DNA of 9,937 nucleotides, from the NCBI GenBank assembly GCA_002389385.1, contig DGOK01000056.1, forward strand, positions 2,323 to 12,259, read 5' to 3'. The number at the start of each line of letters is the position of its first letter. Positions within the stretch are counted from its first letter, which is position 1. The notes below the pieces were generated by a model. That model did not search any database, was not told where the DNA came from, and saw nothing but the letters and a program-made list of their open reading frames with translations. Positions 1-6,911 of the stretch are shown one piece after another. The DNA is from Rhodospirillaceae bacterium UBA4468 (GTDB lineage: Bacteria > Pseudomonadota > Alphaproteobacteria > Rhodospirillales > Casp-alpha2). Both the position numbers and the translations under genes were made by a program.

Positions 1-118
1 ATCAAATCGTAATACTATTTTAACCTAAAATTCTAACGGGTTCTTAAGAGTTGCCGTTGCATAATCTGTCCAAGGTTGGGACTTGGGATCAACACAGAAG
101 GTGACATAAGGATTCCCG
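1..118. other. Non-coding leader upstream of ftsB
   Basis: No coding frame is supported here. The stretch is AT-rich on its left side. A CATAAT hexamer at 60-65 is one base from a consensus -10 box on the plus strand, but I find no convincing -35 element 16-18 bases upstream, so a promoter is only suggested. An inverted repeat (CCAAG at 70-74, CTTGG at 82-86, 7-base loop) lies just after it and could form a weak hairpin at the start of a transcript. In many alphaproteobacteria eno lies upstream of ftsB; nothing of eno is visible in these bases. Confidence 0.45.
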
Positions 119-445
119 TTGTCCATGGGGTTAATTGAAGAAATACGCAGGCGTGCGAAGCATGTCGTCGGTCCATTGTTTGGTATCGTCGCAGTTTCAT
201 ATTTTGCCTATCACACAGTTCACGGAGATCGTGGCGTCTTGTCGCTCGTTCAGATGAGAGAACGTGTGTCTGACGCAGAGCGCCAGTTAAACAGACTTGT
301 TGTCGAAGAGGATCATTGGAGTGCGCGCGTCAAGTTGCTGCACCCGGACAGTATTGACCGCGACATGCTCGATGAACGTGTTCGAGTGATGTTGGGATAC
401 GCCAGGGCTGACGATGTCATCGTCCTGAATTTAAACAAAGAGTAG
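119..445 (+). CDS. ftsB: FtsB/DivIC-type septum formation initiator
   Basis: This is a small bitopic inner-membrane protein of the FtsB/DivIC family, which in characterised bacteria joins FtsL and FtsQ in the divisome. The sequence shows a short basic cytoplasmic N-terminus (IRRRAKH, about residues 9-15), one hydrophobic segment (about 16-33), a charged heptad-like region (about 40-66) suited to a coiled coil, and a C-terminal block (LDERVRVMLGYARADDVIVL, 84-103) typical of alphaproteobacterial members. The length of 108 residues fits the family. The start is ambiguous: TTG at 119 lies 6 bases after AAGGA (108-112), while ATG at 125 lies 12 bases after it and would remove only two residues. 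It ends with TAG, 16 bases before the next gene. Its place upstream of pdhA matches the usual alphaproteobacterial order. The family call is good; the exact start is not settled. Confidence 0.85.
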   Translation: MSMGLIEEIRRRAKHVVGPLFGIVAVSYFAYHTVHGDRGVLSLVQMRERVSDAERQLNRLVVEEDHWSARVKLLHPDSIDRDMLDERVRVMLGYARADDVIVLNLNKE

Positions 446-461
446 CAAAAGGAGAAACCTC

Positions 462-773
462 ATGGCTTCACTCTCAGACAATCTAAAACCGCCATATTAC
501 GCCGCCATCATTGATAGCAAGCTTCATAACAATATTGATGAGCCTGCAAACGAAGGCGATCAGTTGGTTGCGCTCGCAGTCCGCCGTCCTGGATTTTTAG
601 GTTTAGAGACTGCACGTGCCGAAGACGGTCGACCCGTCACCGTTTCTTACTGGCGCGACTTGTCCGATGTTGAAAATTGGCAAACCGCGAGCGGTGCTAT
701 TGGTCAAAAAGCGATGCCTCTCGAAGTTTGCCGCGTTGCAAATTCAAACGACAAAGAATTCCGTATAAGTTGA
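462..773 (+). CDS. Small ABM-like (dimeric alpha/beta barrel) protein, copy 1
   Basis: This 103-residue protein resembles the antibiotic-biosynthesis-monooxygenase family, small ferredoxin-like barrels that act as monooxygenases, haem-degrading enzymes or proteins of unknown role. The visible marks are PPYYAAI (10-16, first strand), EGDQLVALAVRRPGFLGLE (31-49, helix and PGFLG turn) and RPVTVSYW (57-64, strand), followed by a W-containing helix. Family members usually continue with a helix rich in aromatic residues before a final strand ending in RV-x-R. Here the protein passes quickly to EVCRVANSN (88-96), so that helix seems shortened. ATG at 462 is supported by AAAAGGAG at 447-454, with a 7-base gap. 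It is the tandem paralogue of the next gene and is probably co-transcribed with it. No substrate can be inferred, and no catalytic residue is diagnostic. Confidence 0.72.
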   Translation: MASLSDNLKPPYYAAIIDSKLHNNIDEPANEGDQLVALAVRRPGFLGLETARAEDGRPVTVSYWRDLSDVENWQTASGAIGQKAMPLEVCRVANSNDKEFRIS

Positions 774-782
774 GGAGGCGAT

Positions 783-1166
783 ATGGCTAAATTTAATCCC
801 AGACGCGATCCACCATATTACGCTGTCATAAATCGGACAACGCCACCTGGCCTCGATGTAGGGCAGTATCTGGACGCCGGAGAACAGATGATTGGCCTTG
901 CTGCCACCGAACCCGGCTTTCTTGGTATCGAAGACGTTACCGATCCAGAAGGCTTGCCGTATACAGTATGTTATTGGAGCCGCCCACAATCACTCAGACG
1001 GTGGCGCTCTGAAGTCGCAAACCACATTCCACCAAAGATCAATGCCGACGATATCATCTGTCTTGAAGGATGTTATTGGCACTGGTTGACAGATATCTTT
1101 GAAGCTGTTTCGCGTGTGGATCGCGAAAATATCGTACCAGTAAAGTTCGGAAAACAGGCAGCTTAA
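783..1166 (+). CDS. Small ABM-like (dimeric alpha/beta barrel) protein, copy 2
   Basis: This 127-residue protein is a diverged paralogue of the upstream gene. The shared blocks in the same order are PPYYAVI (10-16), GEQMIGLAATEPGFLGIE (33-50) and LPYTVCYW (58-65). Unlike copy 1 it keeps a longer C-terminal part with an aromatic helix (CYWHWLTDIF, 97-106) leading into AVSRVDREN (108-116), as expected for a complete ABM-type fold. The start ATG at 783 follows TGAGGAGG (771-778), where the TGA is the stop of copy 1, so the two genes are probably translationally coupled. The Shine-Dalgarno match is strong. The stop TAA at 1164-1166 is followed by a 143-base gap. The function is unknown; a monooxygenase or stress-related dimeric barrel is a family-level guess. 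Confidence 0.72.
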   Translation: MAKFNPRRDPPYYAVINRTTPPGLDVGQYLDAGEQMIGLAATEPGFLGIEDVTDPEGLPYTVCYWSRPQSLRRWRSEVANHIPPKINADDIICLEGCYWHWLTDIFEAVSRVDRENIVPVKFGKQAA

Positions 1167-1309
1167 CTTAATATCAGTTATCTTTTGTGCCTTTTTGGGC
1201 ATAATTCGCCTTTTAAGGGCGACTTCACTTGAATCAAATATCAAATTCACTTACTTTTTCAATATTGAGAGCGGTGATTAACCGACGCAATTGACATTGG
1301 GAGAGAGTG
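1167..1309. other. Intergenic region before pdhA with two small hairpins
   Basis: There is no gene in this stretch. Two short inverted repeats lie next to each other: TGCC (1188-1191) with GGCA (1198-1201) around a six-base loop of TTTTTG, and CGCCTT (1207-1212) with AGGGCG (1216-1221) around TTA. Neither is followed by a T-run on the plus strand, so they are not textbook intrinsic terminators, though they could act as weak terminators or stabilise a 3' end. A promoter for the pdh genes would be expected between about 1222 and 1295. The best pair I can see (TTGAAT at 1229-1234 and TACTTT at 1252-1257, 17-base gap) is a poor match. Confidence 0.4.
1299..1305 (+). promoter_or_regulatory. Ribosome binding site deciding the pdhA start
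   Basis: GGGAGAG lies before two adjacent possible starts, GTG at 1307 and ATG at 1310. From the GGAG core (1300-1303) the gap is 6 bases to the ATG but only 3 to the GTG, so ATG 1310 is preferred. Confidence 0.6.
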
Positions 1310-2359
1310 ATGGCGAAAACGTCGAAAGTCAGCGCTAAGAAGTCGGCCACGTCCAAGTCCACTTCTAAATCTAAAGCAAGTTCCAAATCACCTGCTGTGA
1401 ATGGCGATCAGCTTATCGCCTATTATCGCGACATGCTGAATATTCGGCGATTTGAAGAGAAGGCCGGACAATTATACGGCATGGGTTTGATTGGTGGCTT
1501 CTGTCACCTTTATATCGGCCAGGAAGCCGTTGTTGTTGGCATGACCCAGGCTGGAACGGATGACGATTCAGTTATCACCTCATACCGAGACCATGGCCAC
1601 ATGCTGGCCTGCGGGATGGACCCTAAGGGCGTTATGGCTGAACTCACCGGTCGCCGAGGCGGTTATTCCAAGGGCAAAGGCGGCTCAATGCATATGTTCT
1701 CGCGCGAAAAGAAGTTTTTTGGTGGGCATGGTATTGTTGGCGCACAGATCCCACTAGGGACAGGCCTCGCGTTCGCGCACAAATACAAAGGAGACAATGG
1801 CGTTTGTCATGCCTATATGGGCGACGGCGCGGTCAACCAGGGCCAAATTTACGAAAGCTTCAACATGGCAGCACTTTGGGACTTACCTGTGGTCTATGTC
1901 ATTGAGAACAACAAATACGGCATGGGCACATCCATTGAGCGTGCATCGTCCAACGTTGAATTATCTGAACGCGGTAACGCGCACGATATTCCGGGACAAT
2001 CCGTTAATGGAATGGACGTCCTTGATGTGGTCGAAAAGGGTGGTGCTGCACTCGAGCATGCACGATCTGGCAAAGGCCCGATGATCCTCGAGATGAAGAC
2101 TTATCGATATCGTGGTCACTCAATGTCTGACCCAGCCAAGTATCGCTCTAAAGAAGAAGTGCAGAAAATGCGCAAAGAGAGCGATCCAATCGATAACCTC
2201 CGTCATACTATTCTTGAAGGTGGTTTCGCGACTGAGGACCAGTTGAAAGACATCGACAAGGAAATCAAATCGATTGTCACCGCCGCTGCAGAATATGCGC
2301 AGCAGAGCCCCGAGCCGGATGAGTCGGAACTTTATACCGACATCCTTAAAGAAGCTTGA
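1310..2359 (+). CDS. pdhA: Pyruvate dehydrogenase E1 component, alpha subunit
   Basis: This is the E1 alpha subunit, which with E1 beta binds thiamine diphosphate, decarboxylates pyruvate and reductively acetylates the lipoyl group. Counting from ATG 1310 the protein has 349 residues. Residues 2-28 form a Lys/Ser/Ala-rich, low-complexity tail also seen in other alphaproteobacterial PdhA proteins. The catalytic domain follows: RRFEEKAGQLYGMG (46-59), GGFCHLYIGQEA (62-73), the YRDHGH segment (92-97), the thiamine diphosphate/Mg motif beginning GDGAVNQG (171-178) and ending ENN (199-201), and the loop YRYRGHSMSDP (265-275), which corresponds to the regulatory serine loop of mitochondrial E1 alpha. 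Length and motifs are complete. The TGA stop is 30 bases before pdhB, so co-transcription is expected. Its substrate is called as pyruvate from the operon context (E1-E2-E3 together with lipA). Confidence 0.96.
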   Translation: MAKTSKVSAKKSATSKSTSKSKASSKSPAVNGDQLIAYYRDMLNIRRFEEKAGQLYGMGLIGGFCHLYIGQEAVVVGMTQAGTDDDSVITSYRDHGHMLACGMDPKGVMAELTGRRGGYSKGKGGSMHMFSREKKFFGGHGIVGAQIPLGTGLAFAHKYKGDNGVCHAYMGDGAVNQGQIYESFNMAALWDLPVVYVIENNKYGMGTSIERASSNVELSERGNAHDIPGQSVNGMDVLDVVEKGGAALEHARSGKGPMILEMKTYRYRGHSMSDPAKYRSKEEVQKMRKESDPIDNLRHTILEGGFATEDQLKDIDKEIKSIVTAAAEYAQQSPEPDESELYTDILKEA

Positions 2360-2389
2360 GCATAATTTACCCGAAAAAAGGTTAAAATC

Positions 2390-3772
2390 ATGGCCACACA
2401 GGTACTGATGCCGGCGTTATCGCCAACAATGACTGAGGGCAAAATCGCCAAGTGGATGAAATCCGAAGGTGATACTGTCGAGAGCGGAGACGTGCTCTGC
2501 GAAATTGAAACTGACAAAGCAACAATGGAAGTCGAAGCTGTCGATGAAGGCAAGCTGGGCAAAATTCTTGTCGCTGAAGGCACTGAAGGCGTCGCCGTTA
2601 ACACGCCCATTGCCGTTCTATTAGAAGAAGGCGAAGACGCAAATGCTATTGATGCTGCGTCATCAGGTGGAAGTGCCGTTGCTGAAGCTAAGCCTGCTGA
2701 AGAACCTGCAGCTGCATCATACGAAGAGGCATCTGCACCTGCACGACCAAAAGCTGCTGAAATCGCCCCTGAGCCCGATTACGACGGCCCAACTAAGACG
2801 CAGACAGTTCGTGAAGCGCTTTGTGATGCCATGTCCGAGGAAATGCGTAAAGACGATACGGTATTCCTGATGGGCGAGGAAGTCGCTGAATACCAGGGTG
2901 CCTATAAGATTTCTCAAGGCATGCTCGCTGAATTTGGTGAAAAGCGTGTCATCGACACACCGATCACCGAAATTGGCTTCACCGGCCTTGGCGTTGGTGC
3001 GGCTTTCTACGGCCTTCGCCCCATTGTTGAATACATGACCTTCAACTTTGCGATGCAGGCGGTCGATCACATCATTAACTCAGCGGCTAAGACGCTTTAT
3101 ATGTCTGGTGGTCAGATGGGTTGTCCGATTGTATTCCGAGGTGCCAACGGTGCTGCGGCCCGCGTTGGTGCTCAGCACTCACAGTGTTACGCCTCATGGT
3201 ATGCAAACTGCCCAGGTTTGGCTGTTGTCGCACCATGGTCAGCAGCGGATGCGAAAGGATTACTGAAAAGCGCTATTCGTAATCCAAACCCTGTGATCTT
3301 CCTGGAAAACGAAATCCTTTATGGCCAGAGCTTTGAAGTTCCAGATACAGAAGATTTCACTCTGCCGATCGGCAAAGCAAAGATTGAGCTTAAGGGCGCA
3401 GACGTCACCATCGTTGCCTATTCTATCGCAGTCGGGATTGCGATGGATGCGGCTCAACAACTTGCTGAGCAAGGCATTGACGCCGAAGTGATCAACTTAC
3501 GTACAATCCGGCCAATGGATACCGCCACAATTATCGAGTCTGTTAAAAAGACAAATCGACTGGTGAGCGTTGGCGAAGGCTGGCCCACTTGCGGTATCGG
3601 TTCTGAAGTCTCCGCCGTGGCCATGGAACAAGCTTTTGATTACCTCGATGCGCCGCCTGTGCGCGTTGCGGGTGAAGATGTCCCCATGCCATACGCCGCC
3701 AACCTCGAAAAACTTGCGTTGCCCAAAGCAAAGCACGTCATCGAGGCCGTTAAATCCGTTTGTTACTCATAG
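2390..3772 (+). CDS. pdhB: Pyruvate dehydrogenase E1 beta subunit with fused N-terminal lipoyl domain
   Basis: This 460-residue protein combines a lipoyl domain with an E1 beta catalytic subunit. Residues 1-83 are a biotinyl/lipoyl domain with the attachment lysine K43 in EIETDKATMEVEA (38-50). Residues 84-135 are an Ala/Glu/Pro-rich flexible linker. From about 137 the transketolase-like E1 beta domain begins (TVREALCDAMSEEM, 139-152), followed by GEEVAEYQGAYK (162-173), PITEIGFTGLGVGAAFYGLRP (191-211), the conserved AQHSQ (261-265) and the C-terminal transketolase domain (RTIRPMD, 371-377; GEGWPTCG, 395-402). The extra lipoyl domain is usual in alphaproteobacterial PdhB, and explains a length well above that of a plain E1 beta (about 330). 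The start ATG 2390 has AAAGG 8 bases upstream. The TAG stop forms part of the pdhC ribosome binding site. Confidence 0.96.
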   Translation: MATQVLMPALSPTMTEGKIAKWMKSEGDTVESGDVLCEIETDKATMEVEAVDEGKLGKILVAEGTEGVAVNTPIAVLLEEGEDANAIDAASSGGSAVAEAKPAEEPAAASYEEASAPARPKAAEIAPEPDYDGPTKTQTVREALCDAMSEEMRKDDTVFLMGEEVAEYQGAYKISQGMLAEFGEKRVIDTPITEIGFTGLGVGAAFYGLRPIVEYMTFNFAMQAVDHIINSAAKTLYMSGGQMGCPIVFRGANGAAARVGAQHSQCYASWYANCPGLAVVAPWSAADAKGLLKSAIRNPNPVIFLENEILYGQSFEVPDTEDFTLPIGKAKIELKGADVTIVAYSIAVGIAMDAAQQLAEQGIDAEVINLRTIRPMDTATIIESVKKTNRLVSVGEGWPTCGIGSEVSAVAMEQAFDYLDAPPVRVAGEDVPMPYAANLEKLALPKAKHVIEAVKSVCYS

Positions 3773-3784
3773 GGAGGACGCAAT

Positions 3785-5122
3785 ATGCCCATCAAGATCC
3801 TGATGCCAGCGCTTTCTCCGACAATGACGGAAGGCAAGTTGGCCAAGTGGCTTGTTAAAGAAGGTGATGACGTCGAGAGTGGTGACGTTATGGCTGAAAT
3901 CGAAACCGACAAAGCGACGATGGAAGTTGAAGCTGTCGACGAAGGTAAAATCGGCAAAATTGTCGTCGCTGAAGGCACGGATGGCGTTACAGTGAATGCT
4001 GTGATCGCCCTGTTGCTTGAAGACGGCGAGGATGCCAGCGCACTTGAAGGTGCCGAGACCGCATCATCTGGGAGCGGCGAGGCGAAAGCCGAAGCAGCAC
4101 CAGCAGAAGCAGCCGCACCTGCCGAAACACCAACTGCAGCGCCTGCGCCTGCTCAAGCAGCACCTGCGGGTCCTGCGCCAACAAGCAGCGACGGTGATCG
4201 TATCTTCTCAAGCCCTCTGGCGCGACGTCTCGCTAAGATGGAAGGGATTGATATCTCTCAGGTTTCTGGCTCTGGACCGCATGGCCGGGTCGTTAAACGC
4301 GATATCGACAAGGCTGTCTCTGAGGGTACAGGCAAAGCTTCTGCATCCGGTGCAAGTGCAGCCCCAGCAGCAGCACCCGCCGCAGCAGCTGCGACGCCAC
4401 CTGCAGGTATCGATGCGGCAATGTTAAGTTTGCTGCCTGAATATGAAGCTGTTGAGAACTCCGGCATGCGTAAAACCATCGCCAAACGCTTAACCGCATC
4501 AGCGCGGGATATTCCGCACTTTAACGTCAGCGCAGATATCGAACTCGATGCCCTTATGTCACTCCGCAAGGAACTCAATGGTCGCGAAGGTGCTGACTAT
4601 AAGATTTCAGTGAATGATTTCGTCATCAAGGCCGTCGCACTTACGCTAAAGCGTCAGCCTGATTGCAACGTCTCTTATACAGATGACGCGATCTTGCGCT
4701 TTAATCGCGCTGATATCTCAATGGCTGTTGCCGTTGAGGGCGGATTGATCACACCGATCATCAAGGATGCCGGTGCCAAAGGTCTGGCAACGATATCTGC
4801 CGAAGCCAAAGAGCTTGCTGGCAAGGCCCGTGATGGAAAGTTGCAGCCTCAGGAATACCAGGGCGGTACGTTCTCGATCTCGAACCTCGGCATGTTTGGC
4901 GTTTCGTCATTCAATTCGATCATCAACTCACCACAGGGCGGTATTCTGTCTGTCGGTGCCGGGCAGCAACGTCCGGTCGTCAAAGATGGCGCACTGTCCA
5001 TTGCGACGGTTATGACCATTACGTTGGCCGTTGATCATCGATGCATTGATGGCGCAGCAGCGGCTGCGTTTGTTAAGGAATTCAAAGGCATTCTCGAAGA
5101 TCCATTACAATTGATGCTGTGA
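3785..5122 (+). CDS. pdhC: Dihydrolipoamide acetyltransferase, E2 of pyruvate dehydrogenase
   Basis: This is the core E2 enzyme, which moves the acetyl group from its lipoyl arm to CoA and forms the scaffold of the complex. The order of domains in 445 residues is: one lipoyl domain (1-83) with the attachment lysine K43; an Ala/Pro/Glu-rich linker (about 90-135); a peripheral subunit-binding domain (about 139-176, SSPLARRLAKMEGIDISQV to GRVVKRDI); a second Ala/Pro-rich linker (about 183-207); and the catalytic acyltransferase domain (about 215-445) ending with the active-site motif DHRCIDGA (417-424), giving H418 and D422 as the expected catalytic residues. The start ATG 3785 is preceded by AGGGAGG (3771-3777), which overlaps the pdhB stop. 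The lipoyl domain matches that of PdhB at about 64 of 83 positions. The protein appears complete. Confidence 0.97.
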   Translation: MPIKILMPALSPTMTEGKLAKWLVKEGDDVESGDVMAEIETDKATMEVEAVDEGKIGKIVVAEGTDGVTVNAVIALLLEDGEDASALEGAETASSGSGEAKAEAAPAEAAAPAETPTAAPAPAQAAPAGPAPTSSDGDRIFSSPLARRLAKMEGIDISQVSGSGPHGRVVKRDIDKAVSEGTGKASASGASAAPAAAPAAAAATPPAGIDAAMLSLLPEYEAVENSGMRKTIAKRLTASARDIPHFNVSADIELDALMSLRKELNGREGADYKISVNDFVIKAVALTLKRQPDCNVSYTDDAILRFNRADISMAVAVEGGLITPIIKDAGAKGLATISAEAKELAGKARDGKLQPQEYQGGTFSISNLGMFGVSSFNSIINSPQGGILSVGAGQQRPVVKDGALSIATVMTITLAVDHRCIDGAAAAAFVKEFKGILEDPLQLML

Positions 5123-5132
5123 GACTTTGGGC

Positions 5133-5495
5133 ATGCAGAAAGTCAATTTCGACGAGAAGTTTGACTAATTTGATGAACACTGGCGACCCAAAATCATCGC
5201 CGAATTCGACGACTACGACATCAAGTTGGTGAAGATAGAAGGGGATTTTGTCTGGCATAAGCACGACGATGTGGACGAGGTCTTCATCGTTCTCGACGGA
5301 CAGCTTGATATGGATTTTCGCAACCGACGCGAAACCCTGACAAGCGGCGAAATGATCGTTGTCCCAAAAGGCGTTGAACACAAACCAAACGCATCCAACG
5401 AATGCCGGGTGATGCTTCTTGAACGAAAAGGCGTTGTAAACACAGGCGATGCCAACCCGAATAAACTGACGGCTCCCGGAGAGGTGAGAGTATAA
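5133..5495 (+). pseudogene. Cupin-domain gene interrupted by an in-frame TAA at codon 12
   Basis: Reading from ATG 5133, ten bases after the pdhC stop, gives MQKVNFDEKFD, then TAA (5166-5168), then FDEHWRPKIIAEFDDYDIK and a normal single-domain cupin to TAA at 5493-5495. If the stop is read through, the product has 120 residues, a usual length for small cupins that begin MQKVN and continue with FxEHW. Both cupin motifs are intact: H42-K-H44-x4-E49 (HKHDDVDE) and G-x5-P-x-G-x2-H (GEMIVVPKGVEH, H83), so the metal site is preserved. No frameshift or second stop is present. The only later in-frame starts are TTG 5226 and GTG 5229, without a Shine-Dalgarno sequence, and they would remove the first strands. 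SD support for ATG 5133 is also weak. The gene ends one base before the lpd ATG. It is most likely a recent nonsense pseudogene; readthrough or sequence error are alternatives. Its function is unknown. Confidence 0.82.
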
Positions 5496-5496
5496 A

Positions 5497-6903
5497 ATGG
5501 CTGATACAAAATTCGATGTGATCATCATTGGTGGCGGCCCAGGTGGCTATGTTACCGCAATTCGCGCTGCACAGCTTGGGTTTAAGACCTGTGTCGTTGA
5601 GAAAGAGCACATGGGCGGTATCTGCCTTAACTGGGGCTGTATACCGACTAAGGCACTCCTGCGGTCTGCTGAAATCTATCACAATATGCTGCACGCCAAG
5701 AATTACGGCCTGTCTGCCGAGAATGTCAGCTTCAACATGGCCGACGTTGTCAGTCGCTCACGCGGTGTTTCAAAACGCCTGACCGGTGGTGTTGAACATT
5801 TAATGAAAAAGAACAAAGTCACGGTTATTGATGGCAAGGCCAAGTTGAACGGCCCTGGCAAGGTCGATGTGACGGGCAAAGACGGGAAAGCCGCTGGCAC
5901 GTACACAGCCGAGCACATCATTGTCGCTACTGGCGCACGCCCACGCGCGCTGCCAGGCATCGAGCCTGACAAGAAGCTGATCTGGACATACTTCGAAGCC
6001 ATGGTGCCTGAGAAGACACCGAAAAGCTTGCTGGTGATCGGTTCTGGCGCGATTGGTATCGAGTTTGCGAGCTTCTATCAGACCATGGGCGTCGACGTCA
6101 CCGTGGTCGAAGTCATGAAGCAAATCATGCCTGTAGAAGACGAAGAAATCTCAAAAATGGCGCGTAAGCAGCTTGAGAAAAACGGCCTCAAAATTATGAC
6201 TGAAACCAAGGTCACAGGCGTCAAAAAGGGTGCCGATAACGTGACCTGCACGATCGAAGACAAAAAAGGTAAAACCTCAGAAATTACTGTGGACCGTGTG
6301 ATCTCAGCGGTCGGCGTGCAGGGCAACATTGAAGATATCGGCCTTGAGACGACCAAAATCAAAACCGACCGCGGCTGTATTGTCGCTGACGAGTTTTCGC
6401 GAACTACAGAAAAGGGCATTTATGCCATTGGCGATGTCGCGGGCCCACCAATGCTAGCACACAAGGCCGAGCATGAAGGCGTCATTTGCATCGAAAAGAT
6501 TGCTGGCGTTGAAGGCGTACACCCGATGGATAAGGGCAAAATCCCAGGTTGTACGTACTGTAACCCTCAGGTGGCTTCCGTTGGTCTCACAGAAGCCAAA
6601 GCTATCGAAGCGGGCTATGACGTCAAAGTCGGACGGTTCCTGTTTCTTGCAAACGGCAAGGCAATCGCCCTTGGTGAAGATCAGGGCATGATCAAAACCG
6701 TGTTTGATAAGAAAACCGGACAGCTTTTGGGCGCCCATATGGTCGGCGCAGAAGTCACCGAGCTTATCCAGGGGTTTGTGATTGCGATGAACCTTGAGAC
6801 CACGGAAGAAGACCTGATGCATACCGTGTTCCCGCACCCAACCTTAAGCGAGATGATGCACGAAAGCGTCCTCGACGCTTACGGGCGCGTCATTCATATG
6901 TAA
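5497..6903 (+). CDS. lpd: Dihydrolipoamide dehydrogenase (E3)
   Basis: This FAD-dependent pyridine nucleotide-disulfide oxidoreductase re-oxidises dihydrolipoyl groups and reduces NAD+. It has 468 residues, the usual length. The motifs seen are the N-terminal FAD site GGGPGG (12-17), the redox disulfide in GGICLNWGCIPTK (40-52, C43 and C48), the ATGARP segment (145-150), the NAD site GSGAIGIEF (182-190), the second FAD contact YAIGDVAG (309-316), and the C-terminal interface domain with HPTLSE (447-452), whose H447 and E452 form the catalytic pair of the partner subunit. The start ATG 5497 lies one base after the stop of the interrupted cupin gene. GGAGAGG (5478-5484) and the closer GAGAG (5486-5490) give it its own ribosome binding site, so it need not depend on cupin translation. 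Its position in the pdh cluster suggests it serves this complex, although E3 is often shared with 2-oxoglutarate dehydrogenase. Confidence 0.97.
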   Translation: MADTKFDVIIIGGGPGGYVTAIRAAQLGFKTCVVEKEHMGGICLNWGCIPTKALLRSAEIYHNMLHAKNYGLSAENVSFNMADVVSRSRGVSKRLTGGVEHLMKKNKVTVIDGKAKLNGPGKVDVTGKDGKAAGTYTAEHIIVATGARPRALPGIEPDKKLIWTYFEAMVPEKTPKSLLVIGSGAIGIEFASFYQTMGVDVTVVEVMKQIMPVEDEEISKMARKQLEKNGLKIMTETKVTGVKKGADNVTCTIEDKKGKTSEITVDRVISAVGVQGNIEDIGLETTKIKTDRGCIVADEFSRTTEKGIYAIGDVAGPPMLAHKAEHEGVICIEKIAGVEGVHPMDKGKIPGCTYCNPQVASVGLTEAKAIEAGYDVKVGRFLFLANGKAIALGEDQGMIKTVFDKKTGQLLGAHMVGAEVTELIQGFVIAMNLETTEEDLMHTVFPHPTLSEMMHESVLDAYGRVIHM

Positions 6904-6911
6904 GTGATATT

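Noticed and set aside
20..37. Possible CtrA-type site (TTAACC ... CTAAC) upstream of ftsB
   Set aside because: The spacing and second half do not match TTAA-N7-TTAAC; the second half is shifted and has a mismatch.
1291..1296. TTGACA as a perfect -35 box before pdhA
   Set aside because: It ends 13 bases before the ATG and overlaps the ribosome binding site region, so a promoter there could not make the leader. It is likely chance.
1307..1309. GTG start for pdhA
   Set aside because: It is only 3 bases from the GGAG core, while the next codon, ATG 1310, has a normal 6-base gap.
5226..5495. A complete cupin gene starting at TTG 5226
   Set aside because: Homologous sequence (FDEHWRPKI and the opening MQKVNFDEKF) continues upstream in the same frame across the TAA to ATG 5133, and TTG 5226 has no ribosome binding site. 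It was annotated as an interrupted gene instead.
5082..5528. A 148-codon open frame on the minus strand across the cupin gene
   Set aside because: Its translation has no family resemblance, while the plus strand carries clear cupin motifs in the same place. It is the antisense shadow of a coding region.
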